Source of the DNA: an uncultured Gallionellaceae bacterium
GTDB lineage: Bacteria; Pseudomonadota; Gammaproteobacteria; Burkholderiales; Gallionellaceae
Length of the DNA: 43,329 bases
Assembly: GCA_903913145.1 (NCBI GenBank)
Contig: CAIWKC010000060.1
Span: forward strand, 1 to 43,329
Direction of reading: 5' to 3'
A program made the position numbers and the translations under genes. Under the pieces are notes generated by a model. It had not been told where the DNA came from. It ran no database searches and worked only from the letters and a program-made list of their open reading frames with translations. Each line of letters starts with the position of its first letter. Positions within the stretch are counted from its first letter, which is position 1. Below, one piece after another: positions 31,988-42,169 of this stretch.

Positions 31988-33154
31988 ATGAATCAAACTG
32001 TAAAAACCATCGCCCTTGTGGCGGGCGAAACCTCGGGTGATCTGCTGGGTAGTCACCTGATCGAAGCGCTAAAACTATCTTTACCCAATGCTCGTTTCGT
32101 CGGTATCGGCGGTCCGAAAATGCAAGCAGCGGGCATGCAGATCATGTTCCCAATGGAAAAACTGGCTGTATTCGGCTTTATTGACGCGCTGATACACATT
32201 CGAGAGATCCTTGGCATCCGCAATAAACTCAAAGCCGCGCTGCTTGCGACACCGCCGGATTTATTCATCGGAATCGATGCGCCTGACTTTAACCTGAATC
32301 TAGAAACCGTACTGAAACAACGCGGTATTCCTACCGTGCATTACGTCAGCCCCTCGATCTGGGCCTGGCGCGGAGAACGCATCCATAAAATCAAGCATGC
32401 TGTATCGCATATACTAACCTTATTTCCCTTCGAAGCGTCTATCTACGAGCAAGCGGGGATACCTGTGACTTACGTTGGACACCCTTTGGCAGACATGTTG
32501 CCGGAACTACCCAAGCGTGACTTGATGCGGGAACAGATGCGCATTCAAAAGCAACAAAAAGTATATGCATTATTACCGGGTAGCCGACGCAGCGAAGTGC
32601 GCTATTTGGCAGCGACTTATATTGAAACTGCAAAGCAAATATTGAAAAAAGAGCCTGGTGCTCAATTTTTGGTTCCGTTGGCAAGCCGTGAAACTCGAAC
32701 TATTTTCGAAAATACATTGTGGAAATTGGAAGCTCAGGAATTGCCTATTACCATGTTATTTGGTCATGCGCACGATGCCATGATTGCTGCGGATGGCGTA
32801 TTGGTGGCTTCGGGAACCGCAACGCTGGAAGCAGCACTCCTCAAGCGTCCAATGGTGATCACCTATAAAATGCTGCCGTTGACCTATTGGTTGAGCAAAC
32901 GTAAAGCCTATTTACCTTACGTTGGACTTCCCAACGTTTTGGCCGGAAAATTCGTTGTACCTGAGATATTGCAAAATGATGCTACGCCGGAAAACTTGGC
33001 GCAGGCGTTGTTGAATCTTGTGGGTGATAAAGATGCGGTTGCCGAATTGGAGGTATTGTTCGGACACATGCATAACCAACTCAAGCAAGATACAGCACAC
33101 AAAGCCGCTCAAGCCATCTTGCCATATTTGACTGATCTTACCTCTGCCGCGTAA
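31988..33154 (+). CDS. lpxB: Lipid-A-disaccharide synthase
   Basis: LVAGETSGDLLGSHLIEAL, GIDAPDFNLNLE, YVSPSIWAWRG, LLPGSRRSEV. Confidence 0.97.
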   Translation: MNQTVKTIALVAGETSGDLLGSHLIEALKLSLPNARFVGIGGPKMQAAGMQIMFPMEKLAVFGFIDALIHIREILGIRNKLKAALLATPPDLFIGIDAPDFNLNLETVLKQRGIPTVHYVSPSIWAWRGERIHKIKHAVSHILTLFPFEASIYEQAGIPVTYVGHPLADMLPELPKRDLMREQMRIQKQQKVYALLPGSRRSEVRYLAATYIETAKQILKKEPGAQFLVPLASRETRTIFENTLWKLEAQELPITMLFGHAHDAMIAADGVLVASGTATLEAALLKRPMVITYKMLPLTYWLSKRKAYLPYVGLPNVLAGKFVVPEILQNDATPENLAQALLNLVGDKDAVAELEVLFGHMHNQLKQDTAHKAAQAILPYLTDLTSAA

Positions 33155-33736
33155 ATGAGTCGAATACAGTTGATCTGCGGTGTTGACGAAGCAGGGCGGG
33201 GACCTTTAGCCGGGCCGGTTTACGCAGCAGCGGTTATTCTCAATAGCAAACATCCTATCATCGGTCTGGCTGATTCAAAGAAGCTAAGCGAAAAAAAGCG
33301 AGAACAACTTGCTCTAGAGATAAGGCAGCATGCCACTGCTTGGGCCATTGCCACTGCTTCAGTCGACGAGATCGACGAGATCAATATTTTGCGTGCCAGT
33401 CTGTTGGCAATGCGCAGAGCCATCGAAGCATTATCGGTACAACCGCTTGAAATATTGGTTGATGGCCTGTACTGCCCGCAATCAGGTCTGCCCAGTCGGG
33501 CAATCGTTAAGGGTGACAGTACAGTAGCGGAAATATCTGCAGCCTCTATTTTGGCAAAAACAGCGCGGGATGCGGCTATGATAGAGATGCATGATCATCT
33601 GCCACAATACGGTTTTGCTATTCACAAAGGCTATCCAACAACGGCCCATATTGCCGCGTTAAATTTACATGGAGTGTCATCCGAACATCGCAAGAGTTTC
33701 GGTCCGGTACGCAGACTTTTACAAGGAAAAAATTGA
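33155..33736 (+). CDS. rnhB: Ribonuclease HII
   Basis: [53 protein letters not shown]. Confidence 0.97.
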   Translation: MSRIQLICGVDEAGRGPLAGPVYAAAVILNSKHPIIGLADSKKLSEKKREQLALEIRQHATAWAIATASVDEIDEINILRASLLAMRRAIEALSVQPLEILVDGLYCPQSGLPSRAIVKGDSTVAEISAASILAKTARDAAMIEMHDHLPQYGFAIHKGYPTTAHIAALNLHGVSSEHRKSFGPVRRLLQGKN

Positions 33737-33737
33737 T

Positions 33738-34190
33738 ATGGCATTTATTAAACTTTTACACCTGCTTTCAGTTGTGGTTTGGGTGGGCGGCATGTTTTTC
33801 GCCTATGTGATATTGCGCCCGATTGCTGCAGAAATATTGCAACCTCCTGAAAGGCTGCAATTATGGAACAAAGTATTTAATCTATTTTTTAAATGGGTAT
33901 GGGTTGCCATCTTCCTAATTCTGGTAACAGGTTTATCGATGATTCATCAATTCGGAGGGATGCTTCAAGTGCCTAAATATATACATGAGATGTTATTGCT
34001 GGGTACCATTATGATGGCAATATTCGCTTATGTATTTTTTGTACCCTATGCGAACTTTAAGCTCGCCGTAAGTTCAACAGATTGGCCAAAAGCCGGAGCA
34101 ATTCTGGCGACGATCAGAAAACTCGTGGCAACGAATCTGCTACTTGGAGTACTTGCCATTATCGTTGTCGAACTGACTCGCTATATTTAG
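33738..34190 (+). CDS. CopD-like four-TM membrane protein
   Basis: FIKLLHLLSVVVWVGGMFFAYVILRP, four hydrophobic segments; ATG 33738 right after rnhB. Confidence 0.7.
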   Translation: MAFIKLLHLLSVVVWVGGMFFAYVILRPIAAEILQPPERLQLWNKVFNLFFKWVWVAIFLILVTGLSMIHQFGGMLQVPKYIHEMLLLGTIMMAIFAYVFFVPYANFKLAVSSTDWPKAGAILATIRKLVATNLLLGVLAIIVVELTRYI

Positions 34191-34215
34191 AGATTTATAA
34201 TCTTTAATTGATACG

Positions 34216-35076
34216 ATGAAAACTCCCAAACGAATCCAGCCGCTGCTTGAAGATGGTCTGGTAGACGACGTGATCCGTCAGCTCAAAAGCGGCAAAGAGG
34301 CGACTGTCTATGTCGTTCAATGCGGTGATGAGATTCGTTGCGCAAAGATATATAAAGAAGCCAACCAGCGCGGTTTTCATCAGGCAGTTCACTACACCGA
34401 AGGCCGCAAGGTAAAAAATAGCCGTCAGGCTCGCGCAATGGAAAAAGGCTCGCGTTATGGGCGCCAAGAGCAAGAGGCCGCTTGGCAACATGCTGAAGTA
34501 GATGCCTTGTATAAGCTTGCTGCTGCCGGAGTGCGTGTGCCGCACCCTTTTGGGTTTTACGAGGGCGTGCTACTGATGGAATTGGTAACCGATGAAAATG
34601 GTCAACCTGCGCCCAGACTCAATGATCTCGAACTTACTCGAGATCAGGCACTTGATTTTCATGCTTTCCTGATCAGGCAAGTTGTCTTAATGTTGTGTGC
34701 AGGTATTGTGCATGGTGACTTATCCGAGTTCAATGTACTTGTTGATACACAGGGTCCTGTTATTATCGACTTGCCCCAAGCAGTAGACGCGGCAGCTAAC
34801 AACAATGCCAGCCGTATGCTGGAACGCGATGTCGAAAACCTGGCAGTTTACTTTGGTCAGTTTGCCCCGGAATTACTTGCCACTCAATATGGAAAAGAAA
34901 TCTGGGCCATCTATCAAAAAGGTGAACTACTTCCTGACACTTTACTTAGCGGTATCTATCGGCAGACAGAAAAGAAAACCGACGTGCGTGCCGTTATGCG
35001 TGAAATTGATGCGGCACGCGATGATCATGCCGCCAAATTGCGCTACCAGCAACTCAAGCGCGAAGAAGGCCGGTAA
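34216..35076 (+). CDS. Bacterial RIO-family serine protein kinase
   Basis: LKSGKEATVYVVQ P-loop/Lys region, GIVHGDLSEFNVLVD catalytic loop, VIIDLPQAVD metal motif. Confidence 0.88.
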   Translation: MKTPKRIQPLLEDGLVDDVIRQLKSGKEATVYVVQCGDEIRCAKIYKEANQRGFHQAVHYTEGRKVKNSRQARAMEKGSRYGRQEQEAAWQHAEVDALYKLAAAGVRVPHPFGFYEGVLLMELVTDENGQPAPRLNDLELTRDQALDFHAFLIRQVVLMLCAGIVHGDLSEFNVLVDTQGPVIIDLPQAVDAAANNNASRMLERDVENLAVYFGQFAPELLATQYGKEIWAIYQKGELLPDTLLSGIYRQTEKKTDVRAVMREIDAARDDHAAKLRYQQLKREEGR

Positions 35077-35161
35077 CGTAGTTCATGTTAAAAAATTATT
35101 CAGTTTTTGGAATTAATTTCTGTTTCAAATTGCCATTACTTTCAGAGACTCACTCGGCACA

Positions 35162-36310
35162 ATGAGCGACTATCCCGTCATCCATTGGAACGAAGATAAT
35201 GTGGAAAAGTCGGCCCGTTGGCATTCTGAAACTGGCACACCTCCCCCAAAGAAGGTTCTCATTGCGGATGACACCATAACTGCGGATGCAGCCTACCGTC
35301 TGGCCTGCGAAGGTAACGCCCTGCTTTGGCGTGGTGATTTTCAGAATGCTCGGCAACTATTACAGGCGATGGCACGTCGTGCCGATGAAAAACCGCATAA
35401 AAGAAAAAACAAAGCCGTAACATCGATCACTGAAGCTTTTCATCTCTATCGGCTAGCTCAATCCCAGCGCGCGCGCATTCTGGGCATGTTACTGCTGCCG
35501 TTTGAGGTTGAGCATCGTATTCCGCTACGTCGTGCCCCCGATGTAAGTGCAGCTTGCGAAGAGGCGTATGGATCAGCACGAGAACCATATATTGCTTCTC
35601 TACGCGAACTGCAGGGAATAATCGGCGCATACGAATGGCGCAAAAACGGAATAGAAATTCCTGCACTTAATGCGCGTATACATCCTCATTACGGAGTGTT
35701 TGCGCCTACACGCAGTGAATACATCAGTCTGGTGATCGAAGCAACCTTGCCAACTATTATTAATGCTCAATCTATCGCATTCGACATTGGCACTGGGACG
35801 GGGGTACTTGCCGCAGTGCTGGCGCGGCGAGGAGTTCAGCGTGTTATTGCGACTGATCAGGATCAACGGGCTCTTGATTGCGCCAAGGAAAATATCTCGC
35901 GCTTGGGGATTACTGCACAAGTTGCAGTAATGCAAGCAGACCTTTTTCCCGAAGGCTTGGCATCACTCATCGTATGTAATCCCCCGTGGGTTCCGGCACG
36001 ACCCAGTTCGCCGCTTGAGCACGCTGTATTCGATCCGGATAGTCGAATGTTGCTCGGATTTCTGAAAGGTTTGGCTTCGCATCTTGCGCCTGGAGGCGAG
36101 GGTTGGTTGATTCTTTCCGATCTTGCCGAGCATCTTGGCTTGCGCACACGTGAGGAATTGCTGGCGGCGATAGACGGTGCTGGTTTAATTGTTGCGAATA
36201 AAAGCGATGTAAAGCCGCATCACCCGCGTGCTTCAGATAGCACTAATCTCCTTTACGCTGCGCGGGCGGCAGAGCTGACATCGTTGTGGCGGCTGAAAGC
36301 AAAATCTTAG
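35162..36310 (+). CDS. Class I SAM-dependent methyltransferase (HemK/PrmC-like NPPW motif) with N-terminal extension
   Basis: FDIGTGTGVLAAVLARRG SAM motif I, LIVCNPPWVPARP amino-methyltransferase motif. Confidence 0.8.
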   Translation: MSDYPVIHWNEDNVEKSARWHSETGTPPPKKVLIADDTITADAAYRLACEGNALLWRGDFQNARQLLQAMARRADEKPHKRKNKAVTSITEAFHLYRLAQSQRARILGMLLLPFEVEHRIPLRRAPDVSAACEEAYGSAREPYIASLRELQGIIGAYEWRKNGIEIPALNARIHPHYGVFAPTRSEYISLVIEATLPTIINAQSIAFDIGTGTGVLAAVLARRGVQRVIATDQDQRALDCAKENISRLGITAQVAVMQADLFPEGLASLIVCNPPWVPARPSSPLEHAVFDPDSRMLLGFLKGLASHLAPGGEGWLILSDLAEHLGLRTREELLAAIDGAGLIVANKSDVKPHHPRASDSTNLLYAARAAELTSLWRLKAKS

Positions 36311-36317
36311 ATTATGT

Positions 36318-37651
36318 CAGTAGTGTCCGGTTAACTTACATATTTCCGAGCCAAGAATGAGTATTGGCGCGGGTTACAGAACAATTTATTTTGGTGCCGA
36401 TTTGAAATCAGTTTACCCATATTCAAGTTCAAGTAACGTCCAGAGATTGATTTCTCTGGAGGTGAGCTATGAACATGGGCAAGACGTTGTTCGCGCAGAT
36501 CATGGGGTTTGTTCCATGGACCAGTTTTGCGCGCATCGTGACACGCTATGGCGGCGATACCAGAGTGCGCAGCTTGGCTTGCACCGAGCAATTCCGCGCC
36601 ATGGCCTTCGCGCAATTGACCTACCGAGAGAGTCTGCGCGACTTCGAAACCTGCTTGTTGGCAAATCAGGCGAAGCTTTACAGCATGGGATTTCGTACTC
36701 CGGTAAAACGGTCGACGCTGGCCGATGCAAACGAAGGACGCGACTGGCACATTTGGGCCGACTTGGCTGTTTTGCTTATCCGACGTGCGCGCAAGCTGTA
36801 CTGCAACGACAGCTTTGGTGTCGATCTCGACAATACCGTCTACGCGCTGGATGCGACGACCATAGACTTGTGTCTTTCGCTGTTTCCATGGGCGCCGTTT
36901 CGCACCGCCAAAGCAGCGGTCAAATTGCATACGCTGCTCGACCTGCGCGGCAATATTCCAGCCTTCATTCATATCTCGGACGGCAAGACACACGAGGTCA
37001 ACGTGCTGGATATGCTGTCCTTCGAGGCAGGTGCCTTCTACGTAATGGATCGAGGGTATCTGAATTTCGCTCGTCTGTTTGCATTGCATCAGACTGGAGC
37101 ATTCTTTGTGACCCGTGCCAAGCACGGTATGAATGCTCGCAGGGTGTACTCGATGCCAGTCGACCGGAGTACCGGCATCATTTGCGACCAGCGCATCGTG
37201 CTGAATGGTTTTTACATCGCGCAGGATTATCCCGAGCAGTTGAGGCGCATTCGCTTCAAAGACCCGGTGTCCGGCAAGACGTTGGTATTCCTGACCAACA
37301 ACACCGCGTTGCCTGCGCTGACGATTGCTGCTCTTTACAAGAGCCGCTGGCAAGTCGAGTTGTTCTTCAAATGGATAAAGCAGCACCTGCGTATCAAGCG
37401 TTTCATCGGCAACAGCGAGAACGCGGTGAAAACGCAAATCTGGTGCGCTGTCTCCACTTACGTACTGATCGCTATTATCAAAAAGGAGCTTCAACTTGAT
37501 GCCTCTCTATACTCTTTGCTACAGATTTTATCGGTGTCTGTTTTTGAGAAAACCCAGTTATCTCAAGCCCTCGCGGGCAATGGGCAATTCCAAGATCAGA
37601 CAGACATTTCTAACCAACTAAATTTGTTCGACTTTTAACCGGACACTACTG
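36318..37651 (+). mobile_element. Complete IS4-family insertion sequence, 1334 bp
   Basis: Perfect 17-bp terminal inverted repeats CAGTAGTGTCCGGTTAA (36318-36334) / TTAACCGGACACTACTG (37635-37651); 9-bp direct repeats AGATTATGT at 36309-36317 and 37652-37660. Confidence 0.95.
36469..37638 (+). CDS. IS4-family DDE transposase
   Basis: YALDATTIDL (first D), VMDRGYLNFARL (second D), YKSRWQVELFFKWIK = Y-x2-R-x3-E-x6-K signature; stop codon lies inside the right inverted repeat. Confidence 0.93.
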   Translation: MNMGKTLFAQIMGFVPWTSFARIVTRYGGDTRVRSLACTEQFRAMAFAQLTYRESLRDFETCLLANQAKLYSMGFRTPVKRSTLADANEGRDWHIWADLAVLLIRRARKLYCNDSFGVDLDNTVYALDATTIDLCLSLFPWAPFRTAKAAVKLHTLLDLRGNIPAFIHISDGKTHEVNVLDMLSFEAGAFYVMDRGYLNFARLFALHQTGAFFVTRAKHGMNARRVYSMPVDRSTGIICDQRIVLNGFYIAQDYPEQLRRIRFKDPVSGKTLVFLTNNTALPALTIAALYKSRWQVELFFKWIKQHLRIKRFIGNSENAVKTQIWCAVSTYVLIAIIKKELQLDASLYSLLQILSVSVFEKTQLSQALAGNGQFQDQTDISNQLNLFDF

Positions 37652-37688
37652 AGATTATGTAATGACATAAACCGGCCAAAATATTTTG

Positions 37689-38030
37689 CTAGAGTTCTGT
37701 ATATTTTTTGGAGACACCCTTTGATTTTTCTACAGGATACTTCAACGCATTCTTTGCGATCTTCTCAAGCACGATCTGTTTAACATCAAATCCGTATTGT
37801 TCAGCCAGCAAAAATGCAAAGGCGAATACATCGGCAAGCTCTTCCTTGACTCTGGCAATATTCGCTTCTTCAGCTGATTTCCACAAATATGTCTCCAATA
37901 ATTCACTCGCTTCAATATTAAGTGCAAGCGCGAGATCTTTGCTATTATGGAATTGAGCCCAATCGCGATCATCACGAAATTTTAGTAATGCGTCGGTAAC
38001 GTCTTTAAGGTCACTCACCAAGTGTTCCAT
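37689..38030 (-). CDS. MazG-like nucleotide pyrophosphohydrolase
   Basis: FRDDRDWAQFHNSKDLALALNIEASELLE...VKEELADVFAFAFLLAEQYG; EExxE-ExxD type motif. Confidence 0.85.
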   Translation of the reverse strand: MEHLVSDLKDVTDALLKFRDDRDWAQFHNSKDLALALNIEASELLETYLWKSAEEANIARVKEELADVFAFAFLLAEQYGFDVKQIVLEKIAKNALKYPVEKSKGVSKKYTEL

Positions 38031-38211
38031 TCAAAAATTTATATTTTGTTATACTTGTTGATAGTGATTGTAATGCAATTATTGCCTGAACAATATCTCT
38101 TTCATTTGAATAAAATAATTGTAAAAAGAATGTGTCAATTTATCCGCTTCGGCTAAAATCAAAAACTTTTGTATTGCTTCGAACGCATCTTTCAACAACC
38201 TCGCATCCATT

Positions 38212-39297
38212 ATGGATATATTGATACCCGGCAGATTAATACGAATCGTTATCGCGTCTTGCTTAATGGCGGGCATTGCAACACAACTATGGGCTGCTGA
38301 CAACGCCCCGTTGGATCCGGAATCTATTCTTTGGTTAGCTACGCAGAAGAAGAATTCAACAGACGGCTATGAAGCCTATCTTGCTCAGTATGCTGATGGC
38401 AAATATGCTACTTTTGCAGAATCTGCTATTCATAAAATTAAAACTGACAAAGCGCTTCAGCAGGAAAATGCAGAGTGGAAAATTGTACAAGATTCTGAAG
38501 ACGAATTAACAGTTCAAAAATTTCAGGTTAAATATCCAAAGGGCGTGAACGCCATTGCTGTGAAGCTAAAATTGGCTACCATTCGCAAAATTGCAACGGA
38601 ATTTAAACCCGGCCAATCATTCAAGGGGTGCACAACTTGTCCTGAAATGGTCATTGTGCCTGCGGGTAGCTTTGTTATGGGCGATGACCTTAACGCCCAC
38701 AATGTAACAATCGCAGTCCCATTTGCGATTGGTAAAAAAGAAGTCACGCAAAAGGAATGGGTCGCCATCATGGGGAGTAACCCTAGCAAGTTTAATGACT
38801 GTGTAGGTAGTTGTCCTGTAGACAATATAAGCTGGAACGAAGCACAAGAATTTGTACGTAGACTCAACCTCAAAACAGGGAAAAAATATCGCTTGCCGAG
38901 TGAAGCAGAATGGGAATATGCCTGCAGAGCAGGTGCCCGTCAAAAATATTGCGGCAGCGACGATGCCAATTCAGTTGCATGGTATGGCATTTATTCGATT
39001 TCAGACAAAATACTAACCAGATCAAGCAAACAGGTTGCCACTAAGAAGGCAAATGCGTGGGGGCTATTTGATATGAGCGGTAACGTTTCTGAATGGACGC
39101 AAGATGGTTACCATGAAAACTTTACCGGGGCTCCAACAGATGGCTCTGCTTGGTCCGGAGATGGACAGGGATATGTTCTTCGCGGTGGATCATGGGGTGG
39201 AACTATTGAGCAAGTTCGCTACGCTTACCGTGACTATGATGGCCCATCAAACAAAGATATCAGCTACGGTTTACGTATCGCAAGGAACTTCCCCTAG
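38212..39297 (+). CDS. Exported formylglycine-generating-enzyme-fold (SUMF1) protein, probably non-catalytic
   Basis: Signal-like N-terminus, YEAYLAQYADGKYATFAESAIHKI repeat-like segment, MVIVPAGSFVMG...EVTQKEW...YRLPSEAEWEYACRAG...GLFDMSGNVSEWTQD...LRGGSW. Confidence 0.85.
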   Translation: MDILIPGRLIRIVIASCLMAGIATQLWAADNAPLDPESILWLATQKKNSTDGYEAYLAQYADGKYATFAESAIHKIKTDKALQQENAEWKIVQDSEDELTVQKFQVKYPKGVNAIAVKLKLATIRKIATEFKPGQSFKGCTTCPEMVIVPAGSFVMGDDLNAHNVTIAVPFAIGKKEVTQKEWVAIMGSNPSKFNDCVGSCPVDNISWNEAQEFVRRLNLKTGKKYRLPSEAEWEYACRAGARQKYCGSDDANSVAWYGIYSISDKILTRSSKQVATKKANAWGLFDMSGNVSEWTQDGYHENFTGAPTDGSAWSGDGQGYVLRGGSWGGTIEQVRYAYRDYDGPSNKDISYGLRIARNFP

Positions 39298-39435
39298 TTT
39301 TTAAATTACCTATGTCCCTAGAAAAACAGTTAGTCACAGAGAAAACCGAGATCACAGGTTAAAAACAAACGGTGGTAACGGGAGCTTAATTAACCTATTG
39401 GGTGCAAAAATTGTCACTTTGGCTCGAGGGTAAGT

Positions 39436-40530
39436 TTAGGGCTGTGAAACTAAATGATAATTTTTAGGCACTGTAAATACGCTGTCGTGCAGGGATTCAA
39501 CCTTGAGTGACTTAACTTCTATGGTAAAAGATAAAAGTGGTTCACTTTCAGAGTTTTTAATACTCTCTTCAGTTTTCTTTTGAACGAACATTCCAGCAAG
39601 ACTAGAGACAAGACCGCCCGGACTAGTTGTTGTTATATTACTACGGGCAGAATTGTCCTCCGCACTTTTGGATTCTTTGGTGGCACAAGCATTGCCATCT
39701 AAATTCCAGGTTAGATGAGTTGAAATTGGATAACCCTTAATTTGACTCATTTGCTTTCCTGCATCTAGAAAAGCGTTTCGCGAAGTTGGTGCTAAAGAGC
39801 TAGCCAAATAGGCGGAAATCATTTTGGTTGCCTCAGTGGGCACGATCGGTTGTTTTTCAAAAGAGGGCAGAGTTCCTGCATAAGCTTTAGCATATTTGTC
39901 TTCCATGCTAAAAGTGTCACGTATAGCTTGAGTGAGCGGAGATGTCCAAATTTCTACATTTAACGTACTGGTCGAATTGCGGCCCGTTTTATCGCGCAGA
40001 TTGATTATCCAGGCAACCAGATATTCGTCAGTATCAAATCCGTTGATGGACTTCTTTTGCCCGGTTGGTTTAACGGTGAAACTGGTGTGTGCCACTTCCA
40101 TCGTGCAACCAGAGTCGTGCTTTGCCTCGGGAGGTTTGGCTGCATTTTCTTCTGGCTTTGCCGGGGATTTTTTTGCCGGATCAATGCATCCTTTCAAGGG
40201 ACATTCGGTGTATTCCTCTTTCTTGGTATTGAGTGACCAAAGCAAATTACGGTCAATGCGAGAAATTGTCGATCCGGCTCGGGAACCGACAAGGAAGCTT
40301 GAGTAAGTACCGGTGCCCTTGAATGAATTATCGTCACGGCGCATATTAGGACGCACATAATGAAGTTCATTATCTTCAAAAGGAAAAAACCCTTTTATTC
40401 CGTTGCTTTCGAGATGCCGTTCAATGACGGCTGTAGGGGCAAGAGGAGTATTGTCAGGTTCAATCATGCTGGTGGAACAACCCGCAATAGCGCCTGACAA
40501 AACTAGTATGCTCAGATGGATTCGTTGCAT
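39436..40530 (-). CDS. Predicted lipoprotein of unknown function
   Basis: Signal peptide with lipobox-like LSGAIAGCS; 364 aa, divergent from the rhodanese gene. Confidence 0.7.
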   Translation of the reverse strand: MQRIHLSILVLSGAIAGCSTSMIEPDNTPLAPTAVIERHLESNGIKGFFPFEDNELHYVRPNMRRDDNSFKGTGTYSSFLVGSRAGSTISRIDRNLLWSLNTKKEEYTECPLKGCIDPAKKSPAKPEENAAKPPEAKHDSGCTMEVAHTSFTVKPTGQKKSINGFDTDEYLVAWIINLRDKTGRNSTSTLNVEIWTSPLTQAIRDTFSMEDKYAKAYAGTLPSFEKQPIVPTEATKMISAYLASSLAPTSRNAFLDAGKQMSQIKGYPISTHLTWNLDGNACATKESKSAEDNSARSNITTTSPGGLVSSLAGMFVQKKTEESIKNSESEPLLSFTIEVKSLKVESLHDSVFTVPKNYHLVSQP

Positions 40531-40755
40531 AATTTCCCCCTTGCTGATTGATTATTCGTATTATGAGATTAATTTGATCAGACAGCTATAAAATTATTTT
40601 AAGAAAAATATGAGTTTCAAATATTGGGCAATAAGGTCAAGGTGAGCCAAGGATGAGGTTTTTTGAATTCCTATAAACATGACACAATTGAACTAACAGG
40701 TTTTCCTTTTATGTTGTAATATTTCATTAATCGAAAGTCAAAGAGAAAATTACGT

Positions 40756-41178
40756 ATGTACAATTTATTTAAACCTGAAAACCCTGTTGGCTTGATGGAC
40801 TTCGTTCGCGCTGCCAAATCATGCATATCTGAAATTTCACCTGCTGAACTTAAAGCTAAATTGGATGCAAAGGAGGGCCTTTTGCTTATAGACGTTCGAG
40901 AGGCCTCCGAGTTCGAGCACGGCCATATTGATGGAGCGCATTTAGTGCCACGAGGAATATTAGAACCGGCGGCAGACCCGAGTTATCCCAAAAACTATCA
41001 GCCGTTATCAAGTGCACGTAATCAACAAGTTGTTGTTTATTGTGCGACAAGCGGTCGTTCTGCTATGGCTGCAGCAGTTTTGCAGATGATGGGTTTTAAA
41101 AATGTTCTCAACCTTGCAGGTGGTATGACCCGCTGGGAAACGGAAGGATTGCCGCAGGTTCGCGAGGCAGAGTATTAA
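40756..41178 (+). CDS. Single-domain rhodanese-like sulfurtransferase
   Basis: LLLIDVREASEFEHGHIDGAHLVPRG and active loop VVYCATSGRSAMAA. Confidence 0.88.
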   Translation: MYNLFKPENPVGLMDFVRAAKSCISEISPAELKAKLDAKEGLLLIDVREASEFEHGHIDGAHLVPRGILEPAADPSYPKNYQPLSSARNQQVVVYCATSGRSAMAAAVLQMMGFKNVLNLAGGMTRWETEGLPQVREAEY

Positions 41179-41248
41179 TATTTTGTTGTTTTGATAATGC
41201 CCTTCAACTAAACATAGTTGCTCCATAAATACTAAGGAAAAGAATATT

Positions 41249-41602
41249 TTGGACTTGGATTCAGCGTTTCAAAAACACGGTGTATGGATAGAGGAATTTT
41301 GCACGGCAATATTTAATCAAAATTCTTTGGATGTCCTGAGTTACAAAACAGATAATCATTGTGAACTTGGCATTTGGCTTTATGGTGAGGGTAAAAAACT
41401 GTACGGTAATCTAAACGCTTACGCTAACCTAGTTTCAAAACACGCCATTTTCCATGAGGTGGCCGGTAAAATCGTGCAGACTATTAATGCAAAAGAGTAT
41501 GCAAATGCAGAGAATTTGTTAAGCGAAGAGGGTGATTACGCTATAGCCTCTAGTGCAGTTCATACAGCAATTAAGCAATTAAAAGAAGAAAGCCATATTT
41601 AA
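41249..41602 (+). CDS. Stand-alone CZB (chemoreceptor zinc-binding) domain protein
   Basis: HGVW, HCELGIWL and HAIFH match the CZB pattern HxxW...CxLGxW...HxxxH; TTG start with AAGGA RBS. Confidence 0.8.
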   Translation: MDLDSAFQKHGVWIEEFCTAIFNQNSLDVLSYKTDNHCELGIWLYGEGKKLYGNLNAYANLVSKHAIFHEVAGKIVQTINAKEYANAENLLSEEGDYAIASSAVHTAIKQLKEESHI

Positions 41603-41914
41603 TAAACCGCATAACGAAATGCTGAACTATTCATTTCAATTTGATCTGAAAATTCTGAAGCAACTTGGTACTTAAAGTACTACAAAATAGGTATCAGTTA
41701 ATCCCTATCCTGTCTAAAGCTTGAGTAACCCCTCAATTTTACATGCCATAAATTGTAGTGACTTGGCAGTCGTATAGTCCACACTTCTTGGTTAAAGAAT
41801 CACACTTCCGAGTTATCAGTTATTACTCATATGGAGTTATTTACTTTAAATCAACAGTCACATTAAATACGTCTGACTTTAATGATATAAATAATTAACT
41901 TTACAGGGGGAGTG

Positions 41915-42169
41915 ATGGCGATTCATTTTAAAGATTTCCAAGGCGGGTATTTAAATAGCAACGGTTGTATGTATGAACCTGAAATCGAACCTATAAGCGT
42001 TGCTGTGGAATTAGCAAATAAATGGATAGCAGAACATGCAGTAAAAGTAATCAATGTTGAAACAGTTTTGACTAATTTGAACAGAGAAACGGTGAGTTCT
42101 TTGCAGTATGAAGGAGGAAGAAATAAATTTAGAAATGCTCAAGTAGTCCGAGTCTGGATTTCAGATTAG
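41915..42169 (+). CDS. Small hypothetical protein
   Basis: 84 aa; ATG 41915 preceded by CAGGGGGAGTG RBS; no family recognised. Confidence 0.5.
   Translation: MAIHFKDFQGGYLNSNGCMYEPEIEPISVAVELANKWIAEHAVKVINVETVLTNLNRETVSSLQYEGGRNKFRNAQVVRVWISD

Noticed and set aside
19703-33736. rpsB to rnhB block as a novel operon
   Set aside because: It matches the widely conserved proteobacterial order of translation, isoprenoid, envelope assembly and lipid A genes; ordinary.
36331-37499. 387-aa reverse and 380-aa forward ORFs overlapping the transposase
   Set aside because: Out-of-frame shadows within the IS; only 36469-37638 carries the IS4 DDE/YREK motifs.
38212-39297. Active formylglycine-generating enzyme partnered with a sulfatase
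   Set aside because: Catalytic Cys pair missing and no sulfatase in the window.
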